Shown: positions 24,957 through 35,391, numbered from the stretch's first letter. The stretch is DNA of 64,000 bases from Dielma fastidiosa (GCF_000313565.1 NZ_HE578926.1:312814-376813), one strand, 5' to 3'. Translations and numbers: made by a program. Notes: generated by a model from the letters alone, not told the origin.

Positions 24957-25526
24957 ATGAATACGACTACATCAAAAAATTCATTTGGGGATTTGATTCG
25001 CAAAATGGGAATCAGTGAAGAAAAAGAGGAGCCGGTTAAATTGGAAAAACCGCAGCCTGTTTCACATAACGAACCTCCCAAGCCCGCTGAGCCAAACAAA
25101 ACCAGCAATTCATCGACAATTATCGGCAGCGATGTTGAAATCATCGGTAATATTAAGACGGGCGGCAGTATTGAGCTGCACGGTAATGTACAAGGTAATA
25201 TTGAAGCCGGCGGCTGCATTTTATTGAACGGCACGGTTACCGGCGATATTAAAGCCGAAAGCGTAACCTTTTCGGCAGCCGATCTTAAGGGCAATGCTTC
25301 AGTGCTTGAGAATATCATCGTTGATGAAGCAACAACTATCGTCGGTGATTTATCAGCCCGCTCATTAACACTGGACGGCCAGATGAATGGTAAAATCATC
25401 GCGGAAGATACTTGTCTGATTAAAGAACACGCTGTATTAAACGGCAATATTCAGACACGCCGCATTGGGGTATCGCAGGGTGCTGTCCTCAACGGTGAGA
25501 TTAAAACACTGGCTGAAAACAAATAA
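24957..25526 (+). CDS. Bactofilin (polymer-forming cytoskeletal protein)
   Basis: A 189-residue bactofilin. A disordered Pro/Glu/Lys-rich N-terminus (about 1-55) precedes a right-handed beta-helix (about 58-180) with six-residue repeats such as SDVEIIGNIKTGGSIELHG and VTGDIKAES. Bactofilins polymerise without nucleotides and act as scaffolds for wall synthesis or membrane assemblies. Single gene with AGGG ribosome binding site and its own terminator. Confidence 0.9.
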   Translation: MNTTTSKNSFGDLIRKMGISEEKEEPVKLEKPQPVSHNEPPKPAEPNKTSNSSTIIGSDVEIIGNIKTGGSIELHGNVQGNIEAGGCILLNGTVTGDIKAESVTFSAADLKGNASVLENIIVDEATTIVGDLSARSLTLDGQMNGKIIAEDTCLIKEHAVLNGNIQTRRIGVSQGAVLNGEIKTLAENK

Positions 25527-25528
25527 GA

Positions 25529-25577
25529 AAATAGACACTGGCGCATTGAATGATACAATGCATGCCGGTGTCTATTT
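25529..25577. terminator. Bidirectional terminator between bactofilin and YqeY genes
   Basis: AAATAGACAC...GTGTCTATTT with an inner stem (GCATTG/CAATGC) around a small loop; serves both convergent genes. Confidence 0.8.
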
Positions 25578-25580
25578 AAT

Positions 25581-26024
25581 TTATTTAAGCAGTTGGGCCA
25601 ATGCCTGATTGACCGCCTTGCCGTCAGTTTTGCCAGGATAGCGAGCCAGCGTTTCTTTAATCAATATGCCCTTGCTTTTATTGCTGCGTTCAAGCTGCTT
25701 TTCTTCAAGGATCTCAAGAATTGCCGCTCGTAATTCATCAGCGCTCATCTGCTTAGGCAGATAGGCCTCAAGAATTTCAATCTTGCGCTTAGTCTCCTCA
25801 ATCAAATCCATACGATCAGCAGGTGTCAGCGATAAAGCTTCTTTCGTCTGCTTTAACTCTTTCTGTACATAACTCATCGCCTCATCATCACTCAATTCCG
25901 CATGCCCCTCTTTTTCCTTTAAGGCAATCGCTGATATCAACAGTGAACATACACCATTCTTAACCGTATCCTTATTCTTTAATGCTTCCATTTTATCTTT
26001 TCTCAATGTATCAAGAAAACTCAT
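25581..26024 (-). CDS. yqeY: GatB/YqeY domain protein
   Basis: A 147-residue helical protein. It begins MSFLDTLRKDKMEALKNKD and ends with the C-terminal tail domain PGKTDGKAVNQALAQLLK seen also in GatB, where it contacts tRNA. YqeY itself is conserved in Firmicutes but its function is not settled. The start at 26024 follows AGAAGGG; a longer frame upstream has no ribosome binding site. Confidence 0.9.
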   Translation of the reverse strand: MSFLDTLRKDKMEALKNKDTVKNGVCSLLISAIALKEKEGHAELSDDEAMSYVQKELKQTKEALSLTPADRMDLIEETKRKIEILEAYLPKQMSADELRAAILEILEEKQLERSNKSKGILIKETLARYPGKTDGKAVNQALAQLLK

Positions 26025-26095
26025 TTTAACCCTTCTCTCTTTTTTATCATTATACCACTCAGCGTCAAAAAACAATCAATTTGATGCTTGAAAGC

Positions 26096-26125
26096 TGAAA
26101 AAACATTCAACCCCCGTTGAATGTT
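26096..26125 (-). terminator. Terminator after TPR regulator gene
   Basis: On the minus strand AACATTCAAC-gggg-GTTGAATGTT then six T, a perfect 10-bp stem. A second small hairpin (AAGTCA/TGACTT, 26138-26155) lies just before it. The rest of 26025-26260 shows no gene. Confidence 0.8.
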
Positions 26126-26260
26126 TTCGCATCAATGAAGTCACTCTCATGACTTTTTTCACATGTTTAGGATAGCACATTTTTTATCATCTGTGTTAAA
26201 ACTAGAAAATTTTGGTTTATAAATGACAATTAGCACATTTAACGGCTTTTTTTCTAATTT

Positions 26261-27529
26261 TTATTCCACAACCTGTCTGAATTTACGCAGCAAATGATAC
26301 TTACGGCGTGTCAGAACTGCCCTGTTTTCAGGAACACGCGCGCATTCCTCATCAAATAATGCGGTCATTTCATCTCTGAATATCTCATAAAATGGATCAT
26401 CAAGACCGCTTTTTTCCATATATGTACAAACTACCTGATTCAATTCATTGACTTGTTCATCAAATGTTTTCTCTTCACGGTGACAGAAATAATTGACCAT
26501 CGCCTGCAGCTTATGACTTTCGTCCTGCAAGCGGTCAAGATCCGGATTGGTTTTCAGCCGGCAATGATCGACCTGACGGGATATTCCCTGCAGCAGGATA
26601 TAGGTTTTATACTTATAGCGCGGCAGCTTGCCGACATATTCCAATACCTTTTTAGCCTCATCAAAATGCCCCTGATCAAACAGATAAATGCCGATGTTGT
26701 ATAAAGAGCTCATGCTTTGTTTATAAGGCAGCTGCTCATAATGTGTGTGTAAGAAGCATTTCAGCTGTTCATAATATTCAAGAATTGATTTTCCCTGGAT
26801 GTTATTGATCATCTGCAGCTTAAAGACAAAAAGACGCAGATATTGAGCAGCATTGCGGTTGGGATCAATTAATTTTTCCAGCTTGTCGATTTCCATGGCT
26901 GCGTCAAAATTACGGCGGTTAAAAATTAAGATATGAATATAATTCATACGGTTGCTGATGCAGGCAGAATGTTTAAAATCATAGACATCCATCAATTCTT
27001 CAAATAATTCAGGCCGGTCAAGATGAGCATTCCAGCGCATCCTGAAGATAAAATCCATCAGCATATCAATCAGCGGATCAGGAAATATCGATATGATTTG
27101 AAACAATTCTTCGGCATGATCGCGATCAGATATATCCTTATTCCAATAATCATTAATCATTTCCAACGCTTCAAGATACAGCGAACAGAACACACTGCTG
27201 CCCTGCGCTTTTAAATAACGGATACATTCATCCATCGTATTCTGACGATCCGGATCATAGCGGTCAGCTTTCAGTCTCAGTTCTCTGAACATGATTTCCA
27301 GTTCAGCCTCCTGCTGCTCATCATAAGTATATTCATATCCAAAGATGGCCAGCAGCCGTTCATAGATTTCATCATTCTTAACCGCTTCCCCTTTGCGGAT
27401 CTTATTGTAGGTACCTCGTGAACAGATACCTTCGATCATATTTTCAACTTTTATGTGATGCTTTAATTGCAGCCAGCGGATAATGCAGTTTAATCTTTCT
27501 TTATCCTTTTCAGAAATACCTAGTTGCAT
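26261..27529 (-). CDS. Putative HTH/TPR-like regulator
   Basis: A 422-residue mostly helical protein. Residues about 8-65 have a helix-turn-helix flavour (KHHIKVENMIEGICSRGTYN, then KIRKGEAVKNDEIYERLL). The rest consists of helix pairs that look like degenerate TPR repeats, including MSSLYNIGIYLFDQGHFDEA. The architecture resembles peptide-sensing RNPP/Rgg regulators, which is a fold-level guess. Single gene with a terminator, divergent from the M42 peptidase. No adjacent signal-peptide gene is visible. Confidence 0.55.
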   Translation of the reverse strand: MQLGISEKDKERLNCIIRWLQLKHHIKVENMIEGICSRGTYNKIRKGEAVKNDEIYERLLAIFGYEYTYDEQQEAELEIMFRELRLKADRYDPDRQNTMDECIRYLKAQGSSVFCSLYLEALEMINDYWNKDISDRDHAEELFQIISIFPDPLIDMLMDFIFRMRWNAHLDRPELFEELMDVYDFKHSACISNRMNYIHILIFNRRNFDAAMEIDKLEKLIDPNRNAAQYLRLFVFKLQMINNIQGKSILEYYEQLKCFLHTHYEQLPYKQSMSSLYNIGIYLFDQGHFDEAKKVLEYVGKLPRYKYKTYILLQGISRQVDHCRLKTNPDLDRLQDESHKLQAMVNYFCHREEKTFDEQVNELNQVVCTYMEKSGLDDPFYEIFRDEMTALFDEECARVPENRAVLTRRKYHLLRKFRQVVE

Positions 27530-27623
27530 CCTCGCCTCCCCATCCTTTCTTTTCTCCTTGATAATATTCTACCATGAATGGCGGATTGGTGTATAATAGT
27601 TTTGCAATTGAAAAGAGGATAAA

Positions 27624-28682
27624 ATGATGAATGATTCAATAAAACAGATATGCGCGCTTTCTGACGCTTTTGGCCCCAGCGGCTTTGAAGAAGATATCGC
27701 GGCTTTAGTAAAAAAGATGCTGGTTCAGGTAAAGGATGTTCATGAGGACAGTCTGCATAATGTAACCGCACAATCCATTAAAAATACCGGCAATCGTTTA
27801 AAGGTCATGCTGGATGCCCATCTTGATGAGGTAGGCTTTATTATTCAGGCAGTGAAACCTAACGGTACAATGCCGTTTCTGCCATTGGGCGGCTGGGTAG
27901 CGAATACAGCACCGGCTCACAAGGTAAAAGTCCGCAGCACAGATGGCGAGCTGATTGAGGGAATCATTGCCGCCAAACCGATTCATTTTATGAGTGAGAG
28001 TGAAAAGCATGCGGGGGCTGATCTGAGTAAGATGGTCATCGATGTCGGAGCGGTGAGTGATACCGATCTCAAGGAGAATTTTAAAATAGGAATGGCTGCC
28101 CCAGTGGTGCCTGATGTCACATGCAGTTATGATGAAAGACATGATTTAATTTTAGGGAAAGCACTGGACTGCCGCATTGGCGTTTCAGCGCTGATCGATA
28201 CGCTTAAGGAATTACAGCAGCCAGCCGCTGATGTCTGTGCCTCCTTCTCAGTGCAGGAAGAGGTCGGTGAGCGCGGCATTCAAGCCAACCTTGAACGGTT
28301 GAAACCAGATTTAGCAATTGTCTTTGAAGGCTGTCCGGCTGATGATACGTTTCAGGAACCCTATATGATTCAAACCGCTTTGAAAAAGGGCTGCATGCTG
28401 CGGCATTTTGACCGTTCAATGATAACCCATCCCGGTTTTCAGCGTTTTGCATTACAGCTTGCGGATGCCAAACAGATTCCCTGTCAGGAAAGTGTGCGCA
28501 GCGGCGGCGGTACAAACGGTGCTTTTATTCATGTCAAAGATATACCGACGATCGTCATCGGTATTCCGGTACGCTATATTCACTCCCATCACGGCTTTGC
28601 CAGTTATGCTGATTACCGCAGCGCGGTTGACTTAGCGAAAGCGATTCTGGAAAATATTCAAAGCGCCCCTTTTTGTGCATAA
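27624..28682 (+). CDS. M42 family metallo-aminopeptidase
   Basis: A 352-residue glutamyl-aminopeptidase/endoglucanase-type peptidase. Metal ligands appear in LDAHLDEVGFI, the KALDCRIGVSALID block (bridging Asp), VQEEVGERG (catalytic and ligand Glu) and HSHHGFAS. The family forms dodecameric shells that trim N-terminal residues from peptides in the cytoplasm. AGAGGA precedes the start. A second M42 gene lies at 32539; sequence divergence suggests different specificity. Confidence 0.9.
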   Translation: MMNDSIKQICALSDAFGPSGFEEDIAALVKKMLVQVKDVHEDSLHNVTAQSIKNTGNRLKVMLDAHLDEVGFIIQAVKPNGTMPFLPLGGWVANTAPAHKVKVRSTDGELIEGIIAAKPIHFMSESEKHAGADLSKMVIDVGAVSDTDLKENFKIGMAAPVVPDVTCSYDERHDLILGKALDCRIGVSALIDTLKELQQPAADVCASFSVQEEVGERGIQANLERLKPDLAIVFEGCPADDTFQEPYMIQTALKKGCMLRHFDRSMITHPGFQRFALQLADAKQIPCQESVRSGGGTNGAFIHVKDIPTIVIGIPVRYIHSHHGFASYADYRSAVDLAKAILENIQSAPFCA

Positions 28683-28778
28683 GTAAGTTAAAAAGAGTCA
28701 CTGCTCATCTTTTTTCAAGACATCAGCCAAAGAAAATGATAGAATAAAGAGTAATGATATGGAGCTTGGAGGATCGAT

Positions 28779-31700
28779 ATGGAATTGACGCTAGCGCAAA
28801 TAAAAGATTTTGCAATCAGCCCTGATATATATAATGAAGGTCTTAAATACTATGAAGATGGCCGGGTAGTATCTTTAGAGGTAGATGCTAACTTTGATCC
28901 TGCCATTATTTTAGTGAATGCGACCGTACAGGAAGATAAAACCTACTATGAAGTCAATCTGGCAATTACCAAGGATGATTATACGATTAAAGCCCATCAC
29001 TGCAACTGTCCGCTACATGGCACCTCCCATCCGGTATGCCGTCACGCGGTCGCTGTTTTACTGAAGCTCTACTTTAAAGAGCTGGCAAATCAAGAAGCTG
29101 ATAAGGCCAAGACGGTCTTAACTGACCCGCAGGTACTGGATTGTATTAAGGAATATGAACAAAGTATTGTGTATTCCACCTTGGCGATGAATAACGGCCG
29201 TAAGATTCAGATTATGCCAATCTTAGAATTATTGGATACAACACCGCTCACAGCGGCCGCACTCAGCTTTAAGCTCGGTTATAATAAGCTTTACATATTA
29301 AAAAATCCAACTCAGTTTCTTCATGATATGCAGCAGAATGTAGTCATACAATATGGCAATGAATGTGAGTTTATCCACAACAGTTACTCGCTCAATGATC
29401 AAGCTCAGAAGCTGCTGACCTTCATGGAAACGCTCGAATTTGATCATGTTTATTATGAAAACCGCAGCCTTGCCGCCAATCCGCGCCTGCTTTATATGAA
29501 GCCTAGCTCTGTAGACGCCTTCTTTGACCGTTTTATGAGTGAAGGCATCAATTATCATATTGAAGCTAACCGAATTATCAATGTCGTCTTCAAGGATGAA
29601 AATCCGCCGCTGCGCTTAAACGCGATGCGTTATGATGATACGACCTATGAATTTACCTTATCGCTGAAAGATTTTAAATTAATTGAAGGCAAACAGCATC
29701 TCTATTTGTTTCACGATTTAATTCTCTATCGCTTAGACAGTGAATATTCCACCCATCTGATGCCGCTGCTGAAGCTGTTCGCGTCGATTAAACGGGGCTT
29801 GTTGGTCGATGTCAGACACATGCCTTCCTTCTATAACAATGTCTTAACTTCGATTAATTCACTCATTGTTTTAAGCGGAGATGATATCAGTGAATTTGCG
29901 CCGCTGCCTTTGGCTGCCCGTTTATATTTGGATATGCCTAAGCATAACGTAGTCAGTGCCCGGCTTGTATTCAGCTATGGCAGTGAAGAATACAATGCCT
30001 TTATGCCTACGAAAATGAGTACCTACCGTAATTTCTCAGAGGAAATCGCGATTCAGATGATTGTCAGAAAATATATGACCCGCATTGATAATACAACCGG
30101 TATCTCTTATATTGAAAACAGTCAGGACGCCTTTTACGAATTTTTCTCTCAGGGCATCGAGGAATGTGAACACTGCTGTCAGATCTATGCGACCGATAAG
30201 ATCAAGCAAGTACAGATCCGCAGCAATGTCTCAATTTCCATGGGTGTTAAGATTGAAAATGATCTTTTAGAAATTCAGTTTGATACGAGTGATTTCCCGA
30301 TTGATGAATTACAGAATGTACTTCAGGCATATAGCTTAAACAAGAAATATTACCGTATGAAATCAGGCTCCTTCATCAACCTTGAGGATTCATCGCTGAG
30401 TGAGTTAAGCGAAGCGCTTAATGGTCTGAATGTTTCCAGCAAAGAATTGAATGAGGGACATATTGTCGTTGAAAAATACCGCTCGCTGTCTTTAGATGCC
30501 CGGCTGCGTAAGATGGAGCTTTTAAAGGTTGAGCGTGACGGCAATTTCAAAACCTTGGTGAAAGCGATTAAAAACGTATCCGACAGTGACTACAGTGTAC
30601 CGGCGGCTTTAAAGCCAATCCTTAGAAATTATCAGAAAGTCGGCTTCCGATGGCTTAAAACCATGGCCTCCTATGGCTTTGGCGGCATTCTGGCTGATGA
30701 TATGGGTATCGGTAAAACGATTCAGGTCATCACCTTATTTGAGGATGAACGGCTGCATCATCCTGAAAGTACCAGTTTGGTTATCTGTCCAAGTTCACTG
30801 ATCCTTAACTGGGAAAGTGAAATCAAAAAATTCGCGCCAAGTCTTCGCTCTTTGGTTATCAGCGGCACCGCAGAAGAACGCTCAAAGCTGATTGCGATGG
30901 CTGATGACTATGATGTGCTGATCACTTCTTATGATTATTTGAAACGGGATGTGGATCAGTATGAGGGCCGTCATTTCCAGTTCCAGATATTAGACGAAGC
31001 TCAGTATATTAAAAATACTTCCACAAAAAACGCGATAAGTGTGAAAAAGATCAGCAGCGCGAATAAATTTGCCTTGACTGGTACACCAATTGAAAATTCA
31101 CTGGCGGAGCTTTGGAGCATCTTTGATTTCTTGATGCCGGGTTATCTGTACAGCTATAACCATTTTAGGAAAAGCTTTGAGATTCCAATTGTCAGAGATC
31201 ATGATGATGTGATGCTGGAAAGCTTAAAACGCATGGTTGAACCTTTTATATTAAGAAGAATCAAGAAAGATGTATTAAAGGAATTGCCGGAAAAGGTTGA
31301 AAATACAATGGTTATCGATATGGATGAAGAAAGCCGTAAGCTCTATATCGCCAATGTAGCTTCTATCAAACAGGAATTAAGCAATGAATTTAATAAGAAC
31401 GGCTTTGAAAAGAGTAAGATTTTAATTCTGTCAATGCTGACTCGGCTGCGTCAGTTCTGCTGTGATCCACGGTTGATTTATGATCATTATACCGGTGAAT
31501 CATGCAAGCTGAATGCCTGTATGGAATTGATCCATCAGTGCTGTGAATCAAAGAAGAAGGTTTTAATCTTTTCACAATTCACAAGCTTATTGGCATTGAT
31601 TGAAACTGAATTAAAGAAAGAAAAGATATCGTATTATCTGCTTAAAGGATCAACTTCCAAAATTGATCGTCAAAATAGTGTCCATGCCTTTAATCAGGAT

Positions 31701-32006
31701 GATACACAGGTTTTCCTAATCTCATTAAAAGCCGGCGGCACCGGTTTGAATCTGACCAGTGCTGAGGTCGTAATTCACTTTGATCCATGGTGGAATGTCT
31801 CTGCCCAGAATCAGGCTACCGACCGCGCGTATCGAATTGGCCAGCATAAGAATGTACAAGTATTTAAGCTGATTATGAAGGATACGATTGAGGAAAAGAT
31901 TCAGACCTTACAGGATCTTAAGAAGGATTTATCAGATTCGATTATCAATGAGAATGATGGTTTAATTACAAGCATGAGCAAGAAAGAAATCATGGATTTA
32001 TTTTAG
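28779..32006 (+). CDS. SNF2-family helicase with SWIM zinc finger
   Basis: A 1075-residue DNA translocase. SWIM zinc finger at about 75-89 (CNC ... CRH); a long SNF2-associated region (about 100-600); SNF2 ATPase with LADDMGIGKT (about 641-650), DEAQYIKN and TGTPIENS; and the helicase C-terminal domain with SLKAGGTGLNLT and QATDRAYRIGQ. Such bacterial proteins bind DNA or RNA polymerase and remodel complexes; specific role unknown. Followed after 9 nt by pyrR, so probably cotranscribed with it. Confidence 0.92.
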   Translation: MELTLAQIKDFAISPDIYNEGLKYYEDGRVVSLEVDANFDPAIILVNATVQEDKTYYEVNLAITKDDYTIKAHHCNCPLHGTSHPVCRHAVAVLLKLYFKELANQEADKAKTVLTDPQVLDCIKEYEQSIVYSTLAMNNGRKIQIMPILELLDTTPLTAAALSFKLGYNKLYILKNPTQFLHDMQQNVVIQYGNECEFIHNSYSLNDQAQKLLTFMETLEFDHVYYENRSLAANPRLLYMKPSSVDAFFDRFMSEGINYHIEANRIINVVFKDENPPLRLNAMRYDDTTYEFTLSLKDFKLIEGKQHLYLFHDLILYRLDSEYSTHLMPLLKLFASIKRGLLVDVRHMPSFYNNVLTSINSLIVLSGDDISEFAPLPLAARLYLDMPKHNVVSARLVFSYGSEEYNAFMPTKMSTYRNFSEEIAIQMIVRKYMTRIDNTTGISYIENSQDAFYEFFSQGIEECEHCCQIYATDKIKQVQIRSNVSISMGVKIENDLLEIQFDTSDFPIDELQNVLQAYSLNKKYYRMKSGSFINLEDSSLSELSEALNGLNVSSKELNEGHIVVEKYRSLSLDARLRKMELLKVERDGNFKTLVKAIKNVSDSDYSVPAALKPILRNYQKVGFRWLKTMASYGFGGILADDMGIGKTIQVITLFEDERLHHPESTSLVICPSSLILNWESEIKKFAPSLRSLVISGTAEERSKLIAMADDYDVLITSYDYLKRDVDQYEGRHFQFQILDEAQYIKNTSTKNAISVKKISSANKFALTGTPIENSLAELWSIFDFLMPGYLYSYNHFRKSFEIPIVRDHDDVMLESLKRMVEPFILRRIKKDVLKELPEKVENTMVIDMDEESRKLYIANVASIKQELSNEFNKNGFEKSKILILSMLTRLRQFCCDPRLIYDHYTGESCKLNACMELIHQCCESKKKVLIFSQFTSLLALIETELKKEKISYYLLKGSTSKIDRQNSVHAFNQDDTQVFLISLKAGGTGLNLTSAEVVIHFDPWWNVSAQNQATDRAYRIGQHKNVQVFKLIMKDTIEEKIQTLQDLKKDLSDSIINENDGLITSMSKKEIMDLF

Positions 32007-32015
32007 AGGTGAACA

Positions 32016-32537
32016 ATGGAGAAAAAAATTATACTAGATGAAGATGCGATGCGGCGTTCTTTAACCCGTATGTCTCACGAAATTATTGAACGCAACAAGG
32101 GTGTGGATAACATCGTATTAGTGGGTATTAAAACCCGAGGTGAATTTCTGGCCCTAAGAATGGCGGCGCTGATTAAGAAGGTAGAAGGGGTTGAGGTTGA
32201 ATGTCATGCGATGAATATTCAGGCATGGCGTGATGATCTTGATGAGAAATACCCATTGCCGGAGATTGATTTTTCAGTAAAAGATAAGAAAGTGATTCTG
32301 GTTGATGACGTCTTGTTTAAGGGACGGACAGTCAGAGCGGCGCTTGAAGGTATCCTGCATTATGGACGGGCCAAAGAGGTTCAGCTGGCAGTGCTGGTTG
32401 ACCGCGGCCATCGTGAGCTGCCGATACGGGCTGATTATGTCGGTAAAAATATACCCAGCTCGATTCAGGAGACGATACGTGTAAAAATGAAAGAAAGTGA
32501 CGGCATGGATTGTGTCACAATTGAAAGAGGAGAATGA
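32016..32537 (+). CDS. pyrR: PyrR: pyrimidine operon attenuator / uracil phosphoribosyltransferase
   Basis: A 173-residue bifunctional protein. PRPP-binding motif [14 protein letters not shown], and [10 protein letters not shown] plus [16 protein letters not shown] typical of PyrR. In the presence of UMP it binds pyr mRNA leaders and promotes termination; it also makes UMP from uracil. No pyr biosynthetic gene or pyr attenuator is visible nearby: it sits between a SNF2 helicase and an M42 peptidase, unlike the classical pyr operon position. Confidence 0.92.
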   Translation: MEKKIILDEDAMRRSLTRMSHEIIERNKGVDNIVLVGIKTRGEFLALRMAALIKKVEGVEVECHAMNIQAWRDDLDEKYPLPEIDFSVKDKKVILVDDVLFKGRTVRAALEGILHYGRAKEVQLAVLVDRGHRELPIRADYVGKNIPSSIQETIRVKMKESDGMDCVTIERGE

Positions 32538-32538
32538 A

Positions 32539-33561
32539 ATGGATAAAGAGTATATCAAAGCATTGGCTGAAAAGCTGTTCAGTATTGACTCCCCCAGCGG
32601 TTATACGGGCAATGCGATAGCCTTTTTAGAGCAGGAGGCCCAAAGTCTTGGTTATGCGGCCTTCCGCAATGAGAAAGGCAATCTGCATATCATGGTGAAT
32701 GGCTGTGATGAATCAAGAACGGTAGGTATCAGCGCGCATACCGATACATTGGGATTAATGGTGCGTTCAATCAATGCAGACGGCACACTGGCAATTACCG
32801 CTTTAGGCGGCCCCATCATGCCAACTCTGGATGGTGAATACTGCCGGATCATCACCCGTGATCAAAAGGTCTACACCGGTACGATTTTGTCTTCTTCACC
32901 GGCGGTTCATGTTTACGCGGATGCCAAAAGCAAGGCGCGTGACTGTGACAACATGCTGGTAAGAATCGATGAGGTTGTAAAGAATAAGGAAGATGTAAAG
33001 GCATTGGGCATCATGAATGGGGATATTATTGCCTATGATCCAAAAACGGTAATTACACCAAGCGGTTTTGTGAAAAGCCGGTTTCTTGATGATAAGATTT
33101 CTGTCGTATGTCTGTTTGGCGTATTAAAAATGATGCGTGAACAAAAGATTACGCCAAAGCATCGCTGTATCTTTATCATTACCACTTATGAAGAGGTAGG
33201 TCATGGCGCCAGCTCACTGCCTGAGCTTAATGAGCTGATTGCCTGTGATATGGGCTGTATCGGTCTTGATCTGGCATGCAGTGAATATGATGTATCGATT
33301 TGCGCAAAAGACAGCGGCGGACCTTATGATTATGCGATGACCAGCAAGCTGATTGAATTGGCAAAGCGTGAAAAGCTAAACTTTGCCGTGGATATTTATC
33401 CATACTATGGCAGTGACGTCGGTGCCGGCCTGCGCGGTGGCAATGATATTAAGGGTGCCTTGATTGGTCCGGGTGTCCACGCGTCTCATGGGATGGAGCG
33501 CACGCATATGCAGGCTCTTGACGCGACGATGAAATTGATCCTGGCTTATATTACAGAGTAA
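32539..33561 (+). CDS. M42 family metallopeptidase
   Basis: A 340-residue peptidase. Ligand blocks: GISAHTDTLGLMV, the KSRFLDDKISV block (bridging Asp), TTYEEVGHGAS and GVHASHGMER. Start at 32539 follows GAGGAGAA, two bases after the pyrR stop; the longer frame reading back into pyrR has no ribosome binding site. Peptide trimming in the cytoplasm is likely, together with the oligoendopeptidase downstream. Confidence 0.9.
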   Translation: MDKEYIKALAEKLFSIDSPSGYTGNAIAFLEQEAQSLGYAAFRNEKGNLHIMVNGCDESRTVGISAHTDTLGLMVRSINADGTLAITALGGPIMPTLDGEYCRIITRDQKVYTGTILSSSPAVHVYADAKSKARDCDNMLVRIDEVVKNKEDVKALGIMNGDIIAYDPKTVITPSGFVKSRFLDDKISVVCLFGVLKMMREQKITPKHRCIFIITTYEEVGHGASSLPELNELIACDMGCIGLDLACSEYDVSICAKDSGGPYDYAMTSKLIELAKREKLNFAVDIYPYYGSDVGAGLRGGNDIKGALIGPGVHASHGMERTHMQALDATMKLILAYITE

Positions 33562-33592
33562 TTGAAGCATACTAATGCAAGGAGGAAAAACG

Positions 33593-35350
33593 ATGAATAA
33601 AGAATGGAATCTTGATATCTTGTATAAGAGTTATGAAAGTGAAGAATTTCAGCATGATTTTAAAGCTCTGCCGGCTTTAATCGATGAATTGAGCGAATGT
33701 GCGAAGCATCTTGATGAGGGTGCGGTAAAGGATAAGCTAGTGGAAGTGCTGATGCTGAATGAAAAGCTGACATTGGCAGTAAGCCGGCTTGCCTATTACA
33801 TCAATCTGCGGCAGACGGTCAACACATCAGATGCCCAGACAGTTGCTTATGGTGCGCAGCTGAGTCAGATGATGGCGGCAACTGCTAAACCAACTACTGC
33901 CATCAATAAGTTTATTGCCGGGATTGAAAATCTTGATGAAGTGATTGAACAGGATGAATTATTAAAAACCTATCGTTTCATGCTTCATGAAATTAAACAG
34001 AATGCCAAGCATCTGCTGAGTGAAGAAGTAGAAGAAGTTCTTTCAATGATGGATCTGACCGGCGGTGAAGCATGGGGCAATCTTCAGGAATACATGACTT
34101 CTACCTTAGAAGTGGATTACAAGGGTGAAAAGGTTAACCTGAGCATGGTGCGCAATCTAGCCTATGATGAAAGTGCTGAGGTACGCAAGGCCGCTTATGA
34201 AGCAGAGCTGGCGGGTTATGAGAAAATCAAGGAGCCGGTGGCTTTCGCGCTGAATAATATTAAGAAACAGGTTAACACAGTAGCGGCGTTAAGAGGCTAT
34301 GAATCACCGCTGGCAATGACGCTGGAAGACAGCCGCATGCAGCGTTCAACCCTTGATGCGATGCTGAAGGCAATGGATAAGCATATGCCAAAATTCAGAG
34401 CTTATATGAAGCGCAAGGCAGAATTATTAGGACATGAGAACGGACTGCCATGGTATGATTTATTTGCACCGTTAGGTGAAAGTGATCGTAAATTCACAGT
34501 GGAAGAAGCCAGAGATTATTTAGTTAATCATTTCCGCGGCTTCGCTGATGACCTTGCCGATATGGTCGCGGAAGCCTTTGACAACGCATGGATTGATTTT
34601 TATCCGCATAAGGGTAAAGTCGGCGGTGCGTTCTGTGAAAACCTGCCGCAGTTTAAACAGAGCCGTGTACTCACTAATTTTGACGGCGCGTTAGGTGATG
34701 TCGTTACTTTGGCCCATGAGCTGGGACATGCTTATCACGGCTACAACATTCAAGACCACCGGCCGCTGAATGTAAACTATTCAATGCCGGTAGCTGAGAC
34801 GGCGTCTACCTTTAATGAAAATTTGATTATGAATTCTGTTATTGATGAAACTGAAGATAAAAAAGAAAAAATGGCGCTGATTGAAAAACAGCTTCAGGAT
34901 CTGAATCAGATCATCTGTGATATTTATTCCCGGTATCTGTTTGAAAGTGCTGTTTTTGAAAATGCGAAGGATCAATTCATGTTTGCTGACAGCTTATGTG
35001 AAATGATGATTGAAGCACAGAAGAAGGCATATGGTGATGGTCTTGATGAAAAGACATTGAATCCTTATATGTGGATCTGTAAATCTCATTATTATTCTTC
35101 AGGTTTAAGCTTCTATAATTTCCCATATGCGTTCGGCGGTCTGTTTGCCAGAGGCCTCTATGCGAAATATAAGAAGGAAGGTGCTGATTTTGTGCCTAAA
35201 TATCGTGAATTGCTGCATGCGACAACAATCAGCAGCGTTGAGGATGTAGCGGCGATCTGTGATATTGATTTGACCAAAGAGGAATTCTGGGAAGATGCCT
35301 TGGTATCCTGTGAAGAACTGATCGACCAGTTCCTTGAATTATCTAAATAA
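33593..35350 (+). CDS. pepF: Oligoendopeptidase F (M3B)
   Basis: A 585-residue zinc endopeptidase. The zinc motif is HELGH at about 375-379 (TLAHELGHAYHGY), with the distal Glu in PVAETASTFNENL. It degrades cytoplasmic oligopeptides of roughly 7-17 residues in characterised relatives. Start at 33593 follows AAGGAGG; an ATG 18 nt upstream contains that site. Last gene of the run after pyrR and the M42 peptidase. Confidence 0.93.
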   Translation: MNKEWNLDILYKSYESEEFQHDFKALPALIDELSECAKHLDEGAVKDKLVEVLMLNEKLTLAVSRLAYYINLRQTVNTSDAQTVAYGAQLSQMMAATAKPTTAINKFIAGIENLDEVIEQDELLKTYRFMLHEIKQNAKHLLSEEVEEVLSMMDLTGGEAWGNLQEYMTSTLEVDYKGEKVNLSMVRNLAYDESAEVRKAAYEAELAGYEKIKEPVAFALNNIKKQVNTVAALRGYESPLAMTLEDSRMQRSTLDAMLKAMDKHMPKFRAYMKRKAELLGHENGLPWYDLFAPLGESDRKFTVEEARDYLVNHFRGFADDLADMVAEAFDNAWIDFYPHKGKVGGAFCENLPQFKQSRVLTNFDGALGDVVTLAHELGHAYHGYNIQDHRPLNVNYSMPVAETASTFNENLIMNSVIDETEDKKEKMALIEKQLQDLNQIICDIYSRYLFESAVFENAKDQFMFADSLCEMMIEAQKKAYGDGLDEKTLNPYMWICKSHYYSSGLSFYNFPYAFGGLFARGLYAKYKKEGADFVPKYRELLHATTISSVEDVAAICDIDLTKEEFWEDALVSCEELIDQFLELSK

Positions 35351-35357
35351 AATAGTT

Positions 35358-35391
35358 AAAAGATCTCACTGATGAAAAGCGAGATCTTTTT
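35358..35391. terminator. Bidirectional terminator between pepF and AraC genes
   Basis: AAAAGATCTC and GAGATCTTTT form a 10-bp stem; A and T runs on both sides serve the convergent genes. Confidence 0.85.
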
